Source: Pseudomonas sp. NFIX28
Lineage (GTDB): Bacteria; Pseudomonadota; Gammaproteobacteria; Pseudomonadales; Pseudomonadaceae
Direction of reading: 5' to 3'
DNA: 35,685 bases
NCBI RefSeq assembly: GCF_900107395.1
Contig: NZ_FNPW01000001.1
Span: forward strand, 295,881-331,565
The notes below the pieces were generated by a model. It was given only the letters and a program-made list of their open reading frames with translations, had not been told where the DNA came from and made no database searches. Position numbers and translations under genes: made by a program. Positions within the stretch are counted from its first letter, which is position 1. Each line of letters starts with the position of its first letter. Of the stretch, positions 25,355 through 33,448 are shown piece by piece.

Positions 25355-26017
25355 TCAGCACAGCGCGGTTGGCTGTAGCTCGCTGGCCTTGATCAGGTTC
25401 ACCCCCGCCGCGCGCATCTGCCGGGTGGCCTTGTCCAGCGAACCGTCGTGGTCGATGGCCCGGCAGGCGTCGACGATCACGAAGGTGTTGAACCCCGCCG
25501 CCCGCGCATCCAGGGCCGACCAGGCCACGCAATAGTCCAGCGCCAGCCCCACCAGGTACACCGTATCGACGCCGCGCTGGCTCAGGTAGCCGGCCAGGCC
25601 GGTCGTGGTGGTGCGATCGGCCTCGACAAAGGCCGAGTAGCTGTCGATATCCGGATTACAGCCCTTGCGCAGGATCAACTGGGCATGCGGCAGGTTGAGC
25701 TTGGGGTGCAGCTCGGCGCCGCGGCTGGCCTGCACGCAATGGTCTGGCCAGAGCACCTGCGGGCCATAGGGCAGCTGGATGATGTCGTTGGGCGCGTGGC
25801 CTTCGTGGCTGGACGCGAAGGAAATATGCCCGGCCGGGTGCCAGTCCTGGGCAATCACCACCTGCTTGAAGTGGCCGCCCAGGCGATTGATCAAGGGCAC
25901 GATCTGGTCGCCCTCCGGCACGGCCAGCGCGCCGCCGGGGATGAAGTCGTTCTGTACGTCGATGACCAGCAGCGCTTTGCGCGAGCGGCGGCTGCTCGAG
26001 GTTTTGGTAATAGCCAT
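25355..26017 (-). CDS. pncA: Nicotinamidase
   Basis: Hydrolyses nicotinamide to nicotinate and ammonia in NAD salvage. It is an isochorismatase-like hydrolase of 220 residues with the catalytic triad D20 (LVIDVQNDFIPGGAL), K118 (ILRKGC) and C163 (LALDYCV). Metal ligands lie in the DWHPAGH segment (D58, H60), and a WPDHCVQ motif is present (90-96). The ATG at 26017 follows AGGGAG. A frame open to 26308 is not credible because it lacks a ribosome site and crosses the next gene. It faces the sensor kinase and is unrelated to it. Confidence 0.92.
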   Translation of the reverse strand: MAITKTSSSRRSRKALLVIDVQNDFIPGGALAVPEGDQIVPLINRLGGHFKQVVIAQDWHPAGHISFASSHEGHAPNDIIQLPYGPQVLWPDHCVQASRGAELHPKLNLPHAQLILRKGCNPDIDSYSAFVEADRTTTTGLAGYLSQRGVDTVYLVGLALDYCVAWSALDARAAGFNTFVIVDACRAIDHDGSLDKATRQMRAAGVNLIKASELQPTALC

Positions 26018-26120
26018 GTGCAAGCTCCCTGAGGTTGTGCGTTCAGTCCATTCTCCGAGAGCATAGCGCGCCCGGTCCAGGGCACCGCTCCGCCGGTCAG
26101 CGCGCAGGCACCGTCTGGCG

Positions 26121-26348
26121 TCAGGTCGTGCCGCTGGCCTTTGCCTCGCGGCCATGGCTGGCCAGGCTCCGGGCATATTCGGCGGGGCCGGCGTCGGGGA
26201 GCCAGGTGGTGCGCTGGCTGACGCAGCGCTGGTTCTTGCGGTCCCAGACCTGGCCGTCCGGGCAGTAGGGGGCGGCCGCCAGGCCGTTGCCCAGCAAGCA
26301 GCCGGCAAGCAGCAGCGGGGCGCCGAAGGCGAGGGGATGGATGTTCAT
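26121..26348 (-). CDS. Small secreted or lipoprotein with one cysteine pair
   Basis: A 75-residue protein I do not recognise. It starts with an export signal (MNIHPLAFGAPLLLAGCLLGNGLAAA) that contains LLAGC, so it may be a lipoprotein with C17, or be cleaved after LAAA. The mature part has YCPDGQVWDRKNQRCVSQRTTWLPDAGPAEYARSLA. The two cysteines, 13 residues apart, could form a disulfide. GGAG eight bases before the ATG at 26348 supports translation. The rest of the frame upstream is antisense to the methyltransferase and is rejected. It stands alone; the 103-bp gap to pncA shows nothing. Confidence 0.7.
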   Translation of the reverse strand: MNIHPLAFGAPLLLAGCLLGNGLAAAPYCPDGQVWDRKNQRCVSQRTTWLPDAGPAEYARSLASHGREAKASGTT

Positions 26349-26492
26349 CGCGCAATCTCCATGCGATAGCGGTCCCTCCATTAAAGGTCCATCGCCCTGG
26401 GCGCGCCGCCCAGACCGAGCGTTTTTTCCTGCCGTCAGTCGCCTGGCTGGGGCTATGCTGGGCAGCATTGGCCAACGATCTGGAGCCGACCG

Positions 26493-27275
26493 ATGAAAGA
26501 TCCGCAACCTTCGATCCATCATGCCGCCGCCGACGGCTACAAGGGTGCCGCCGAGGCTTATGCGCGGGGCCGCCCCGATTACCCGCCGGCCCTGGACCAA
26601 TGGCTGCGTACCCGCCTGGGCTTGCAGGCTGGCCAGGTGGTGGTCGATCTGGGCGCCGGCACGGGCAAGTTCACCGGGCGCCTGCTGGCCACCGGGGCGC
26701 GGGTGATTGCCGTGGAGCCGGTGGCGCAGATGCTGGCCAAGCTGGTTGCCAGCCATCCGCAGGCCGAAGCCCTGAATGGCACCGCCACGTCCATTCCGCT
26801 GGCCGACGAGTCGGTGGATGCCGTGGTCTGCGCCCAGGCTTTCCATTGGTTCGCCAGCCATGAGGCGTTGAACGAAATCGCCCGGGTGCTCAAGCCCGGC
26901 GGCCGCCTGGGCCTGGTGTGGAACCAGCGCGATGTGCGGGTGCCTTGGGTACAGCGCCTGGACCGGATCGTCAACGCGCTGCAAGGCGATACGCCGCGCT
27001 ATTACACCGGGGCCTGGCGCCAGGCCTTTCCCCATCCGCGGTTCACGCCCTTGCAGGAACAGCATTTCAGCAATAGCCACAGCGGCGCGCCGCAGAACGT
27101 GATTTTCGATCGGGTGCGCTCCACCAGCTTTATCGCCGCCTTGCCGGAGGCCGCACGGGCGGAAGTGGACCGGCAGATTGCCGCCTTGATTGCCGCCGAG
27201 CCGGAGCTGCGGGGCCAGTCCGTGGTCAACGTGCCTTACGAGACCGCGGCGTTCTGCACACAAAAAATTCGCTGA
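26493..27275 (+). CDS. SAM-dependent methyltransferase, class I
   Basis: Soluble class I methyltransferase of 260 residues. The SAM-binding motif I is VVVDLGAGTGKFT (49-61). A motif II/III region follows (VIAVEPVAQMLAKL), then SVDAVVCAQAFHWF and the post-motif GRLGLVWNQRD. The YARGRPDYP start and AFHWF are typical of small-molecule (UbiE/Methyltransf_11-like) enzymes near trans-aconitate and tellurite-type methyltransferases. The ATG at 26493 follows GGAG. It is a single gene with no obvious partner, and its substrate cannot be read from the sequence. Confidence 0.85.
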   Translation: MKDPQPSIHHAAADGYKGAAEAYARGRPDYPPALDQWLRTRLGLQAGQVVVDLGAGTGKFTGRLLATGARVIAVEPVAQMLAKLVASHPQAEALNGTATSIPLADESVDAVVCAQAFHWFASHEALNEIARVLKPGGRLGLVWNQRDVRVPWVQRLDRIVNALQGDTPRYYTGAWRQAFPHPRFTPLQEQHFSNSHSGAPQNVIFDRVRSTSFIAALPEAARAEVDRQIAALIAAEPELRGQSVVNVPYETAAFCTQKIR

Positions 27276-27406
27276 TCGTGCGCGGCTTTTGCAATGGGCC
27301 GCGACGTTGCCAGTCCCGGTTTTGGCCGATGCGCTGCCTTACTGCGCAACACGGGCCCTTGCTATAGTTCGGGCCTCCATTTTTTTGCCCGGTAAGGATT
27401 ACTGCC

Positions 27407-28219
27407 ATGTCCGAATATCAAGCCTTTCGTGTCGAACTTGCTGACAACATCGCCCATGTGCAGATCAACCGGCCGGAAAAGATCAACTCGATGAATGCCG
27501 CGTTCTGGAGCGAAATCATCGAGATCTTCCGCTGGATCGACGACACCGACGCGGTCCGCGTGGTGGTCCTGAGCGGCGCCGGCAAACACTTTTCTTCCGG
27601 CATCGACCTGATGATGCTGGCCGGCGTGGCCAACGAGCTGGGCAAGGATGTCGGGCGCAACGCGCGCCTGCTGCGGCGCAAGATCCTCCAGCTGCAGGCG
27701 TCCTTCAATGCCGTCGACAGTTGCCGCAAGCCGGTGCTGGCGGCGATCCAGGGTTACTGCCTGGGCGGCGCCATCGACCTGATCGCCGCTTGCGACATGC
27801 GCTACGCCGCCGAGGACGCGCAATTCTCGATCAAGGAAATCGATATCGGCATGGCCGCCGATGTCGGCACTTTGCAACGTTTGCCGCGTATCATCGGCGA
27901 CGGCATGCTGCGCGAACTGGCTTACACTGGACGCACTTTCGGCGCCGAGGAAGCGCGCGGCATCGGCCTGGTCAATCGCACCTACGCCGACAGCGCAAGC
28001 CTGCTCGACGGCGTGATGGGCATTGCCCGGGAAATCGCCAGCAAGTCGCCGATCGCCGTCAGCGGTACCAAGGAAATGATCAGCTACATGCGCGACCACC
28101 GCATCGACGACGGCCTGGAATACATCGCTACCTGGAACGCCGCCATGCTGCAATCCAACGACCTGCGCGTGGCCATGGCCGCCCATATGAGCAAACAGAA
28201 ACCCGAATTTCTGGACTGA
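27407..28219 (+). CDS. Crotonase family, probable delta3,5-delta2,4-dienoyl-CoA isomerase
   Basis: Fatty-acid breakdown enzyme of 270 residues. It has the crotonase oxyanion-hole segments (SGAGKHFSSGIDL and QGYCLGGAIDL). The acids needed by the dienoyl-CoA isomerase branch are present: D124 (GGAID), E144 (IKEIDIG) and D152 (AADVGTLQRLP), matching rat ECH1 D176, E196 and D204 as I recall them. Plain hydratases lack this trio. The substrate would be CoA esters from unsaturated fatty acids with odd-numbered double bonds. The ATG has AAGGA upstream. nudC starts 6 bp after its stop, so they are probably one transcript. Confidence 0.88.
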   Translation: MSEYQAFRVELADNIAHVQINRPEKINSMNAAFWSEIIEIFRWIDDTDAVRVVVLSGAGKHFSSGIDLMMLAGVANELGKDVGRNARLLRRKILQLQASFNAVDSCRKPVLAAIQGYCLGGAIDLIAACDMRYAAEDAQFSIKEIDIGMAADVGTLQRLPRIIGDGMLRELAYTGRTFGAEEARGIGLVNRTYADSASLLDGVMGIAREIASKSPIAVSGTKEMISYMRDHRIDDGLEYIATWNAAMLQSNDLRVAMAAHMSKQKPEFLD

Positions 28220-28225
28220 TTGAAC

Positions 28226-29056
28226 ATGACTTCACGCTGGACCACCGCAGTACTGGATATCGACCTTCCCGGCGGCTGGGCCGTGGCCCGGGGCCCGCAA
28301 GGCTTTCTGTTCGACGACAACGGCGCGCTGTTCCCCCGCGAATGGCTCAAGCGCCAGGACCTGTCGGTCCTCGCCGAGCATGGCATCGGCCATCTCGATG
28401 GCGAGCCGGTCTACCTGCTGGAGCTCAAGAGCGTTTCCGAGGTGCCGGGCTGCAACTGGAAAGGCCTGCGGGCCTTCATGCTCGACGGCGACCATACCCT
28501 CTACAAACTCCTGGGCTATGCCGCGCAGATCGGCACCTGGGCCCGCGAACACCGTTTCTGCGGCAATTGCGGCCAGCCCATGACCCAGGTGGTGCGCGAG
28601 CGGGCGATGTACTGCGAGCCGTGCGACCTGCGCAGCTACCCGCGGATTTCGCCGAGCATGATCGTGCTGATCACCCGTGGCGACGAGGTGCTGCTGGCCC
28701 GTTCGCCGCGCTTTGTCCCCGGGGTCTACAGCACCCTGGCCGGGTTTGCCGAGCCGGGCGAGTCGGCCGAGGATTGCCTGGTGCGCGAGGTGCGCGAAGA
28801 GGTGCAGATCGAGGTCAAGAACATCCAGTACATCGGCAGCCAGTGCTGGCCGTTCCCGCATTCGATGATGCTGGGCTTTCATGCCGAGTACGCCAGCGGC
28901 GAGATCGTGCCGCAGGAAGACGAGATCGAGGATGCGCAGTGGTTCAACGTGCATGAGTTGCCGCCGCTGCCGGCGTCACGTTCGATCGCCCGTTACCTGA
29001 TCGATCTGTACGTGGCCCGGCGCCTGGGGTTGGCGGAGCCTGTCTTGCCGGGTTGA
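28226..29056 (+). CDS. nudC: NAD(P)H pyrophosphatase / NAD-capped RNA decapping enzyme
   Basis: Nudix hydrolase that splits NADH into NMNH and AMP and removes NAD caps from RNA. It has 276 residues. The zinc ribbon is C112, C115, C130 and C133 (FCGNCGQP...YCEPC). The Nudix box is G173-x5-E179-x7-REVREE with catalytic E191/E192, followed by the NudC motif at 205-213. That motif reads SQCWPFPHS, with cysteine where the usual form SQPWPFPxS has proline. ATG at 28226 chosen; a TTG two codons earlier is possible. Partner of the crotonase gene just upstream. Confidence 0.93.
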   Translation: MTSRWTTAVLDIDLPGGWAVARGPQGFLFDDNGALFPREWLKRQDLSVLAEHGIGHLDGEPVYLLELKSVSEVPGCNWKGLRAFMLDGDHTLYKLLGYAAQIGTWAREHRFCGNCGQPMTQVVRERAMYCEPCDLRSYPRISPSMIVLITRGDEVLLARSPRFVPGVYSTLAGFAEPGESAEDCLVREVREEVQIEVKNIQYIGSQCWPFPHSMMLGFHAEYASGEIVPQEDEIEDAQWFNVHELPPLPASRSIARYLIDLYVARRLGLAEPVLPG

Positions 29057-29077
29057 GCGCCGGCCGCAAGGAGTTGG

Positions 29078-29116
29078 AAAAAAACAGCGGGCGAATCCAT
29101 CGGGTTCGCCCGCTGT
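29078..29116 (-). terminator. Rho-independent terminator of the TSUP gene
   Basis: A 12-bp perfect stem, ACAGCGGGCGAA with its complement TTCGCCCGCTGT, has a 9-base loop. On the minus strand it is followed by seven T residues, a textbook terminator 12 bp past the TSUP stop codon. On the plus strand it can serve nudC, but with only a short T stretch. Confidence 0.9.
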
Positions 29117-29128
29117 CGTTTCAGCGGC

Positions 29129-29908
29129 TCAAACGGCGCTGAACCAGTGCTGCCAGGCCAGGCGCACGGTCAGGCCCAGGACCACGGTGATGAACACCGG
29201 GCGAATGAATTTCGCGCCGCCGCTGATGGCGGTGCGGGCGCCGAAGAAGGCGCCGACCATCAACGACAGGCCCATGCTCAGGCCGATGGCCCAATCCACC
29301 TGGCCCGAGAAGATGAAGATCGACAGCGCCGCCGCGTTACTGACGAAGTTCATGCTGCGCGCCACGCCGCTGGCCTTGACCAGGTCGATGGGGTAGAGCA
29401 GCAGGCTGCTGACGGTCCAGAACGCGCCTGTGCCGGGGCCGGCCACGCCGTCGTAGAAGCCGAGGCTGAAGCCCTGGGTCGATTGCCAGGTTTTCTTGAT
29501 CGGTGCTTCGCTGTCCAGCGGGGCCTTCGGCGTGCCGCCGAACAACAGGTACACGCCGCAGGCGAAGACGATCACCGGCAGCATCTTGTTCAGCCATTCG
29601 GCCGGCAGGTAATGGGCGACCACCGCGCCGGTCAGGGCGCCAACCAGGGTGCCGACTATGGCGTGGGTCCATTGCCGCGGGTGGAACAGCTTGCGCCGGT
29701 AGAAGGTGAAGCTGGCGGTGGCCGAGCCAAAGGTCGAACTCAGCTTGTTGGTGCCCAGCACCAGATGCGGGGGCAGGCCGGCGGTGAGCAATGCCGGTGT
29801 GGTGAGCAGGCCGCCGCCGCCGGCGATGGCATCGATAAAGCCGGCAACGAAGGCGACGAGGGCAAGAATGGCGAGGGTGGTCAAATCTACGCTGAGTTCG
29901 AAAGGCAT
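29129..29908 (-). CDS. TSUP family permease (TauE/SafE-like)
   Basis: Inner-membrane protein of 259 residues with about eight hydrophobic segments, of the TSUP (TauE/SafE/YfcA) family that moves sulfite, sulfonates or other organic anions. The family signatures are GFIDAIAGGGGLLTTPALL (about 22-40) and the repeat copy YDGVAGPGTGAF, preceding SGVARSMNFVSNAAAL. The ATG at 29908 lacks a strong ribosome site but is the only one before the first helix. It stands alone, with its own terminator. The nearby sulfone genes make a sulfur-anion substrate tempting, though many such proteins do not carry sulfur compounds. Confidence 0.9.
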   Translation of the reverse strand: MPFELSVDLTTLAILALVAFVAGFIDAIAGGGGLLTTPALLTAGLPPHLVLGTNKLSSTFGSATASFTFYRRKLFHPRQWTHAIVGTLVGALTGAVVAHYLPAEWLNKMLPVIVFACGVYLLFGGTPKAPLDSEAPIKKTWQSTQGFSLGFYDGVAGPGTGAFWTVSSLLLYPIDLVKASGVARSMNFVSNAAALSIFIFSGQVDWAIGLSMGLSLMVGAFFGARTAISGGAKFIRPVFITVVLGLTVRLAWQHWFSAV

Positions 29909-29998
29909 GGGATCGGCTTATCGGCGGGGCGCAGAAGGGCTGCGCGAAGGGGCGATATCTTACCCATAACCTTTCACGCTCGCGACCGTCCCAATTCT

Positions 29999-30104
29999 GT
30001 AGGGGCGGCCGGTCGACGCTCGATTGCCCGCGATGAGGCCCTCACAAGCGCCACAACTCTTTCAGGATAGTGGCGCGGCCTTCGCGGGCAAGCCTCGCTC
30101 CTAC
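29999..30104. repeat. REP doublet, left copy decayed
   Basis: The right copy is a clean TCGCGGGCAAGCCTCGCTCC-TAC element. The left copy (GTAGGGGCGGCCGGTCGACGC-TCGATTGCCCGCGATGA) has a disrupted core. It occupies the gap between the TSUP and monooxygenase genes; the rest of that gap (29909-30123) shows nothing clear. Confidence 0.8.
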
Positions 30105-30123
30105 GTTGAGGGCGCCGAGGCGG

Positions 30124-31362
30124 TTATTGGCGCTCCGGACCGTTGCCGATCTGCCACACAAATGGCGGTTCGCTGCCATTGATTGTCCAATCGCCGACGA
30201 TGCGCGCCTTGTAGATCACCGGGTTGTGCGACGACACCGTGCGGGCGTTGCGCCAGTGGCGGTCGAGGGCGTTGCCCTGGCGGATAGCCGAAGCGCCCAG
30301 GGCGTTGAACAATTCGCTGGTGGCGCGCTGGATCAGTTCGCTGACCACCACCTGGGCTGTGGCGGACTGGATTTCCGCGGCGACATTGGCCGCCCGCTCA
30401 GCGGCGGCGTCACCGGCAAAACGCGCCAGGTAGGCCTGCTGCGCCGGTTCCGCCGCGCGCACCGCGCTGGCCTCGGCGGCGTAGACCAAGGCCGAGATTT
30501 CCCCAACGACCTGCTGCACCTGGGCGTCTTCGCTGACCCGCGGCGCATTGCCGTGGCTGTAGACGCGTTTGCGCGCGCGCACCTCCTGGGCCACGTCGCG
30601 CAGGGCGGCGCGGCCGATGCCCGCCAGCGTCGCCAGCAACACCAATTGATAGAACGCGGTCTGGTATTTGAAGCGGGTGGCGAAGTCGATCAGGTTCTCG
30701 GTCTGCACTTCGGCATCGACGAACCGCGAGGTGCCGCTGCCGGTGGTGCGCTGGCCGAAGCCGTCCCAGTCGTCGCTCTGCAAGATGCCCGGTTGGCGGC
30801 TGCGCACGGCGGCGATCACGTCGCCGCCGGTGTCGCTGCGCCGGGCATAGACATCGATCCAGTCGGCGAAAATGCTCCCGGTGCTGTAGAACTTCTCGCC
30901 ATTGAGCCGCCATTTGTCGCCATCCGGCGAGACCTGGGTGATCACCTCGCCAATGGCCACGCTGCCGATCTCGGTCCAGGCGCAACCGACGATGTCGCCG
31001 TCGACGAAGCGCTTGAACCACAGGTCCCGTGCCGGCCCCGGGACGGCGTTGAGGCGGTCCTCGGCGAAGGCGAAATGCCCGCGCAAGGCTTGCGGCACGT
31101 TGGAATCGGCTTCGGCCAGTTCGATCAGCAGCTGGAACAACTGCGGCAGGGAGGCGCCGCCGCCACCGTATTCCACCGGCACCCGCACCGCGCCAAAGCC
31201 GGCTTGCTTGAGCCAGAGGATTTCCTCGTACGGCAGGCTGCGCGATTGCTCGCGGGCCACCGCGCCGGCGGCGATGCGCTTGAAGATCGGCCGGAAACGC
31301 TCGGCCAGGGCCTCGTAGTCGACGCCCACGGACAACGGGTTGATTACCTGGTGTTCGCTCAT
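30124..31362 (-). CDS. DszC/SfnB-like flavin-dependent monooxygenase (acyl-CoA dehydrogenase fold)
   Basis: Protein of 412 residues with the acyl-CoA dehydrogenase fold, of the group used as reduced-flavin monooxygenases in sulfur scavenging (DszC, SfnB/SfnC). Visible parts are the N-terminal helical domain (EILWLKQAGFGAVRVPVEYGGGGASLPQL), the central beta domain (GCAWTEIGS, WRLNGEKFYSTGSIFADWIDV), and a C-terminal helical domain ending in WRNARTVSSHNPVIYKARIVGDW. The catalytic glutamate of true acyl-CoA dehydrogenases was not identified. ATG at 31362 follows AAGGAG. It is divergent from sfnG, with its own sigma-54 promoter. I leave the symbol empty because SfnB and SfnC cannot be told apart by eye. 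Confidence 0.85.
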   Translation of the reverse strand: MSEHQVINPLSVGVDYEALAERFRPIFKRIAAGAVAREQSRSLPYEEILWLKQAGFGAVRVPVEYGGGGASLPQLFQLLIELAEADSNVPQALRGHFAFAEDRLNAVPGPARDLWFKRFVDGDIVGCAWTEIGSVAIGEVITQVSPDGDKWRLNGEKFYSTGSIFADWIDVYARRSDTGGDVIAAVRSRQPGILQSDDWDGFGQRTTGSGTSRFVDAEVQTENLIDFATRFKYQTAFYQLVLLATLAGIGRAALRDVAQEVRARKRVYSHGNAPRVSEDAQVQQVVGEISALVYAAEASAVRAAEPAQQAYLARFAGDAAAERAANVAAEIQSATAQVVVSELIQRATSELFNALGASAIRQGNALDRHWRNARTVSSHNPVIYKARIVGDWTINGSEPPFVWQIGNGPERQ

Positions 31363-31414
31363 GACAGCTCCTTGAATCGATCGGCAGTGAAAAACGGGTT
31401 TCTGCAGAGGCGAT

Positions 31415-31431
31415 TGCACAGTCCGTGCCGG
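31415..31431 (-). promoter_or_regulatory. Sigma-54 promoter for the DszC-like gene
   Basis: The minus strand reads CCGGCACGGACTGTGCA: the GG of the -24 element and the GC of the -12 element are exactly 10 bases apart, close to the consensus TGGCACG-N4-TTGCW. It lies about 53 bases before the start codon. Confidence 0.7.
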
Positions 31432-31481
31432 CAGGCTGGCGCCCGTATTCAGCGACGCGGCAGCCGCTGGCGGACCGGCAA

Positions 31482-31524
31482 CTGTTGCCCAGCCAACAGC
31501 GCATCAACAAATCGACCTGTTGAT
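31482..31524. promoter_or_regulatory. Two inverted repeats sharing CAACA/TGTTG half-sites (candidate enhancer)
   Basis: CTGTTG-N6-CAACAG (31482-31499) and ATCAACA-N8-TGTTGAT (31503-31524) lie side by side between the two divergent sigma-54 promoters. They are about 50-95 bp from one -24 element and 150-195 bp from the other, the usual range for an enhancer-binding protein such as SfnR. Assignment to SfnR is inference. Confidence 0.55.
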
Positions 31525-31544
31525 TGAGCAGACGACGGTCTATC

Positions 31545-31649
31545 TGTAGCCGCTGCCGCAGGCTGCGATCGGCTGCGCAGCAGACGCCGCTTTTGCCGAC
31601 GCAGGAAGGCCCTGCGGGCCTTTGCGCAGCCTGCGGCAGCGGCAACAGG
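31545..31649. repeat. REP doublet in the sfn divergent region
   Basis: Facing copies GTAGCCGCTGCCGCAGGCTGCGAT and GCGCAGCCTGCGGCAGCGGC. The right copy ends AACAGG instead of TACAGG. It lies between the inverted repeats and the sfnG promoter. The other parts of the 365-bp gap (31363-31727) are the two promoters and the candidate enhancer. Confidence 0.88.
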
Positions 31650-31674
31650 CATCCAGGTATCGGGCGCGTTGCGG

Positions 31675-31691
31675 CTGGCACGGTTGCTGCT
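31675..31691 (+). promoter_or_regulatory. Sigma-54 promoter for sfnG
   Basis: CTGGCACGGTTGCTGCT: GG at 31677-31678 and GC at 31689-31690 are 10 bases apart, and the -24 half TGGCACG is perfect. It lies about 37 bases before the start codon. In P. putida, sfnG expression needs sigma-54 and the activator SfnR. Confidence 0.85.
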
Positions 31692-31727
31692 CTGTTCCCC
31701 GGACACTTCAATCGCGAGGACGGGCCA

Positions 31728-32822
31728 ATGACTCAACAAGCCATCAAATTTGCCTACTGGGTGCCGAATGTCAGCGGCGGGCTGGTGGTCAGCAAGATCG
31801 AACAGCGCACCCACTGGGGCATCGACTACAACCGCAAGTTGGCGCAACTGGCCGAAGCCGCCGGTTTCGAGTACGCCCTGACCCAGATCCGTTTCACCGC
31901 CGGCTACGGCGCCGAGTTCCAGCACGAATCCGTGGCGTTCAGCCATGCGTTGCTGGCCGCCACCGAGAAGCTCAAGGTAATCGCCGCGATCCTGCCCGGC
32001 CCCTGGCAGCCGGCGCTGGCGGCCAAGCAACTGGCGACCATCGACCAGCTGACCCAGGGCCGCATCGCGGTGAATATCGTCAGCGGCTGGTTCAAGGGCG
32101 AGTTCCAGGCCATCGGCGAGCACTGGCTGGAGCATGACGAGCGCTATCGGCGCTCCGAAGAGTTCATCCGCTCGCTCAAGGGCATCTGGAGCCAGGACAA
32201 CTTCAGCTTTCGCGGCGATTTCTACCGTTTCGACAATTACAGCCTCAAGCCCAAGCCGCTGGGCCAGCCGGAAGTCTTCCAGGGCGGCAGTTCCCGCGCC
32301 GCGCGGGACATGGCGGCACGCGTTTCCGACTGGTATTTCACCAACGGCAACACGCTGGAGGGCATCAAGGCGCAGGTCGACGACATTCGCGCCAAGGCCG
32401 CGGCGAACAAGCATTCGGTGAAGGTCGGGGTCAATGCCTTCGTGATTGCCCGCGACACCGAGGAGGAAGCAAACGCGGTGCTGGCCGAGATCATCGACCA
32501 GGCCGATCCGGAAGCGGTGAACGCCTTTGGCGATGCGGCGAAGCAGGCCGGCAAAGCGTCGCCGGAAGGCGAGGGCAATTGGGCGAAATCGACCTTCGAG
32601 GACCTGGTGCAGTACAACGACGGGTTCAAGACCAACCTGATCGGTACGCCGCAGCAGATCGCCGAGCGTATCGTCGCCTTGAAAGCCGTGGGCGTGGACC
32701 TGGTGCTGGCGGGGTTCCTGCATTTCCAGGAGGAGGTGGAGTACTTCGGCCAGCGCGTATTGCCGCTGGTGCGCGAGCTGGAGGCCAAGGCGGCGCTGAA
32801 GCGCGAGGATGCCGCGGCTTGA
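31728..32822 (+). CDS. sfnG: FMNH2-dependent dimethylsulfone monooxygenase
   Basis: Bacterial luciferase-like enzyme of 364 residues. It oxidises dimethylsulfone with reduced FMN and oxygen to methanesulfinate and formaldehyde, so the cell can use dimethylsulfide-derived sulfur. The sequence starts KFAYWVPNVSGGLVVSKIEQ and continues with LAEAAGFEYALTQIRF, the loop NIVSGWFKGEF and SSRAARDMAARVSDWYFTNG, all typical of SfnG. GAGGA (31716-31720) sits seven bases before the ATG. A reading frame open to 31524 lies within the promoter and REP region and is rejected. A separate FMN reductase (SfnE/SfnF-type) is not in the window. Confidence 0.93.
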   Translation: MTQQAIKFAYWVPNVSGGLVVSKIEQRTHWGIDYNRKLAQLAEAAGFEYALTQIRFTAGYGAEFQHESVAFSHALLAATEKLKVIAAILPGPWQPALAAKQLATIDQLTQGRIAVNIVSGWFKGEFQAIGEHWLEHDERYRRSEEFIRSLKGIWSQDNFSFRGDFYRFDNYSLKPKPLGQPEVFQGGSSRAARDMAARVSDWYFTNGNTLEGIKAQVDDIRAKAAANKHSVKVGVNAFVIARDTEEEANAVLAEIIDQADPEAVNAFGDAAKQAGKASPEGEGNWAKSTFEDLVQYNDGFKTNLIGTPQQIAERIVALKAVGVDLVLAGFLHFQEEVEYFGQRVLPLVRELEAKAALKREDAAA

Positions 32823-32830
32823 GGTGGACT

Positions 32831-32909
32831 GTAGGAGCGCAGCTTGCTCGCGATAGCGGTTTGGCGGACACACCGCGTCGCCAGCATCGCGCGCAAGCTG
32901 CGCTCCTAC
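32831..32909. repeat. REP doublet, GTAGGAGCGCAGC variant
   Basis: Facing copies GTAGGAGCGCAGCTTGCTCGCGA and GCGCGCAAGCTGCGCTCCTAC lie between the convergent sfnG and NTF2-like genes. The arms share the variant bases CGCAGC/GCTGCG, so they have changed together. Confidence 0.9.
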
Positions 32910-32913
32910 AAGG

Positions 32914-33393
32914 TTACAGGCCCAGGTCGGACAGCCCCGGATGGTCATCCGGGCGCCGGCCCAGCGGCCAGTGGAACTTGCGCTCGCTTTCCTTGATCGG
33001 CATGTCGTTGATGCAGGCGTGACGGTTGGACATCAGGCCGTGCTCGTCGAACTCCCAGTTCTCGTTGCCGTAGGAACGGAACCAGTTACCCGAGTCGTCG
33101 TGCCATTCGTAGGCATAACGCACGGCGATGCGGTTGTCGGTAAAGGCCCAGAGTTCCTTGATCAGGCGATAGTCCAGTTCCTTGGCCCATTTGCGGGTCA
33201 GAAAGCCCTTGGCTTCTTCGCGGTTGTGGGCGAACTCGGCGCGGTTACGCCATTGGGTGTCCAGGGTGTAGGCCAGGGACACTCGCTGCGGGTCGCGGGA
33301 GTTCCAACCGTCTTCGGCCAGGCGGATCTTTTCAATCGCCGATTCGCGGGTGAAAGGGGGAAGTGGCGGACGAACTTCAGCGTTAGATGACAT
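32914..33393 (-). CDS. NTF2-like protein (DUF1348)
   Basis: Small soluble protein of 159 residues in the DUF1348 group of the NTF2/SnoaL fold. Family landmarks are [23 protein letters not shown] near the start, [19 protein letters not shown], the [26 protein letters not shown] core and [11 protein letters not shown] near the end. No function is established for this group. GGAG lies before the ATG at 33393. It is 55 bp downstream of the TetR-type gene on the same strand, so it probably shares its promoter and is its target. Confidence 0.88.
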   Translation of the reverse strand: MSSNAEVRPPLPPFTRESAIEKIRLAEDGWNSRDPQRVSLAYTLDTQWRNRAEFAHNREEAKGFLTRKWAKELDYRLIKELWAFTDNRIAVRYAYEWHDDSGNWFRSYGNENWEFDEHGLMSNRHACINDMPIKESERKFHWPLGRRPDDHPGLSDLGL

Positions 33394-33448
33394 TTATAGT
33401 CTCCAATGAAAGTTGAGGTTCAGCAGGTGTCGAACTTGTTTTAAACGA

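Noticed and set aside
26349..27263. Upstream part of a 380-residue minus-strand frame ending in the small secreted protein
   Set aside because: It is antisense to the methyltransferase. Only the last 75 codons have a ribosome site and an export signal.
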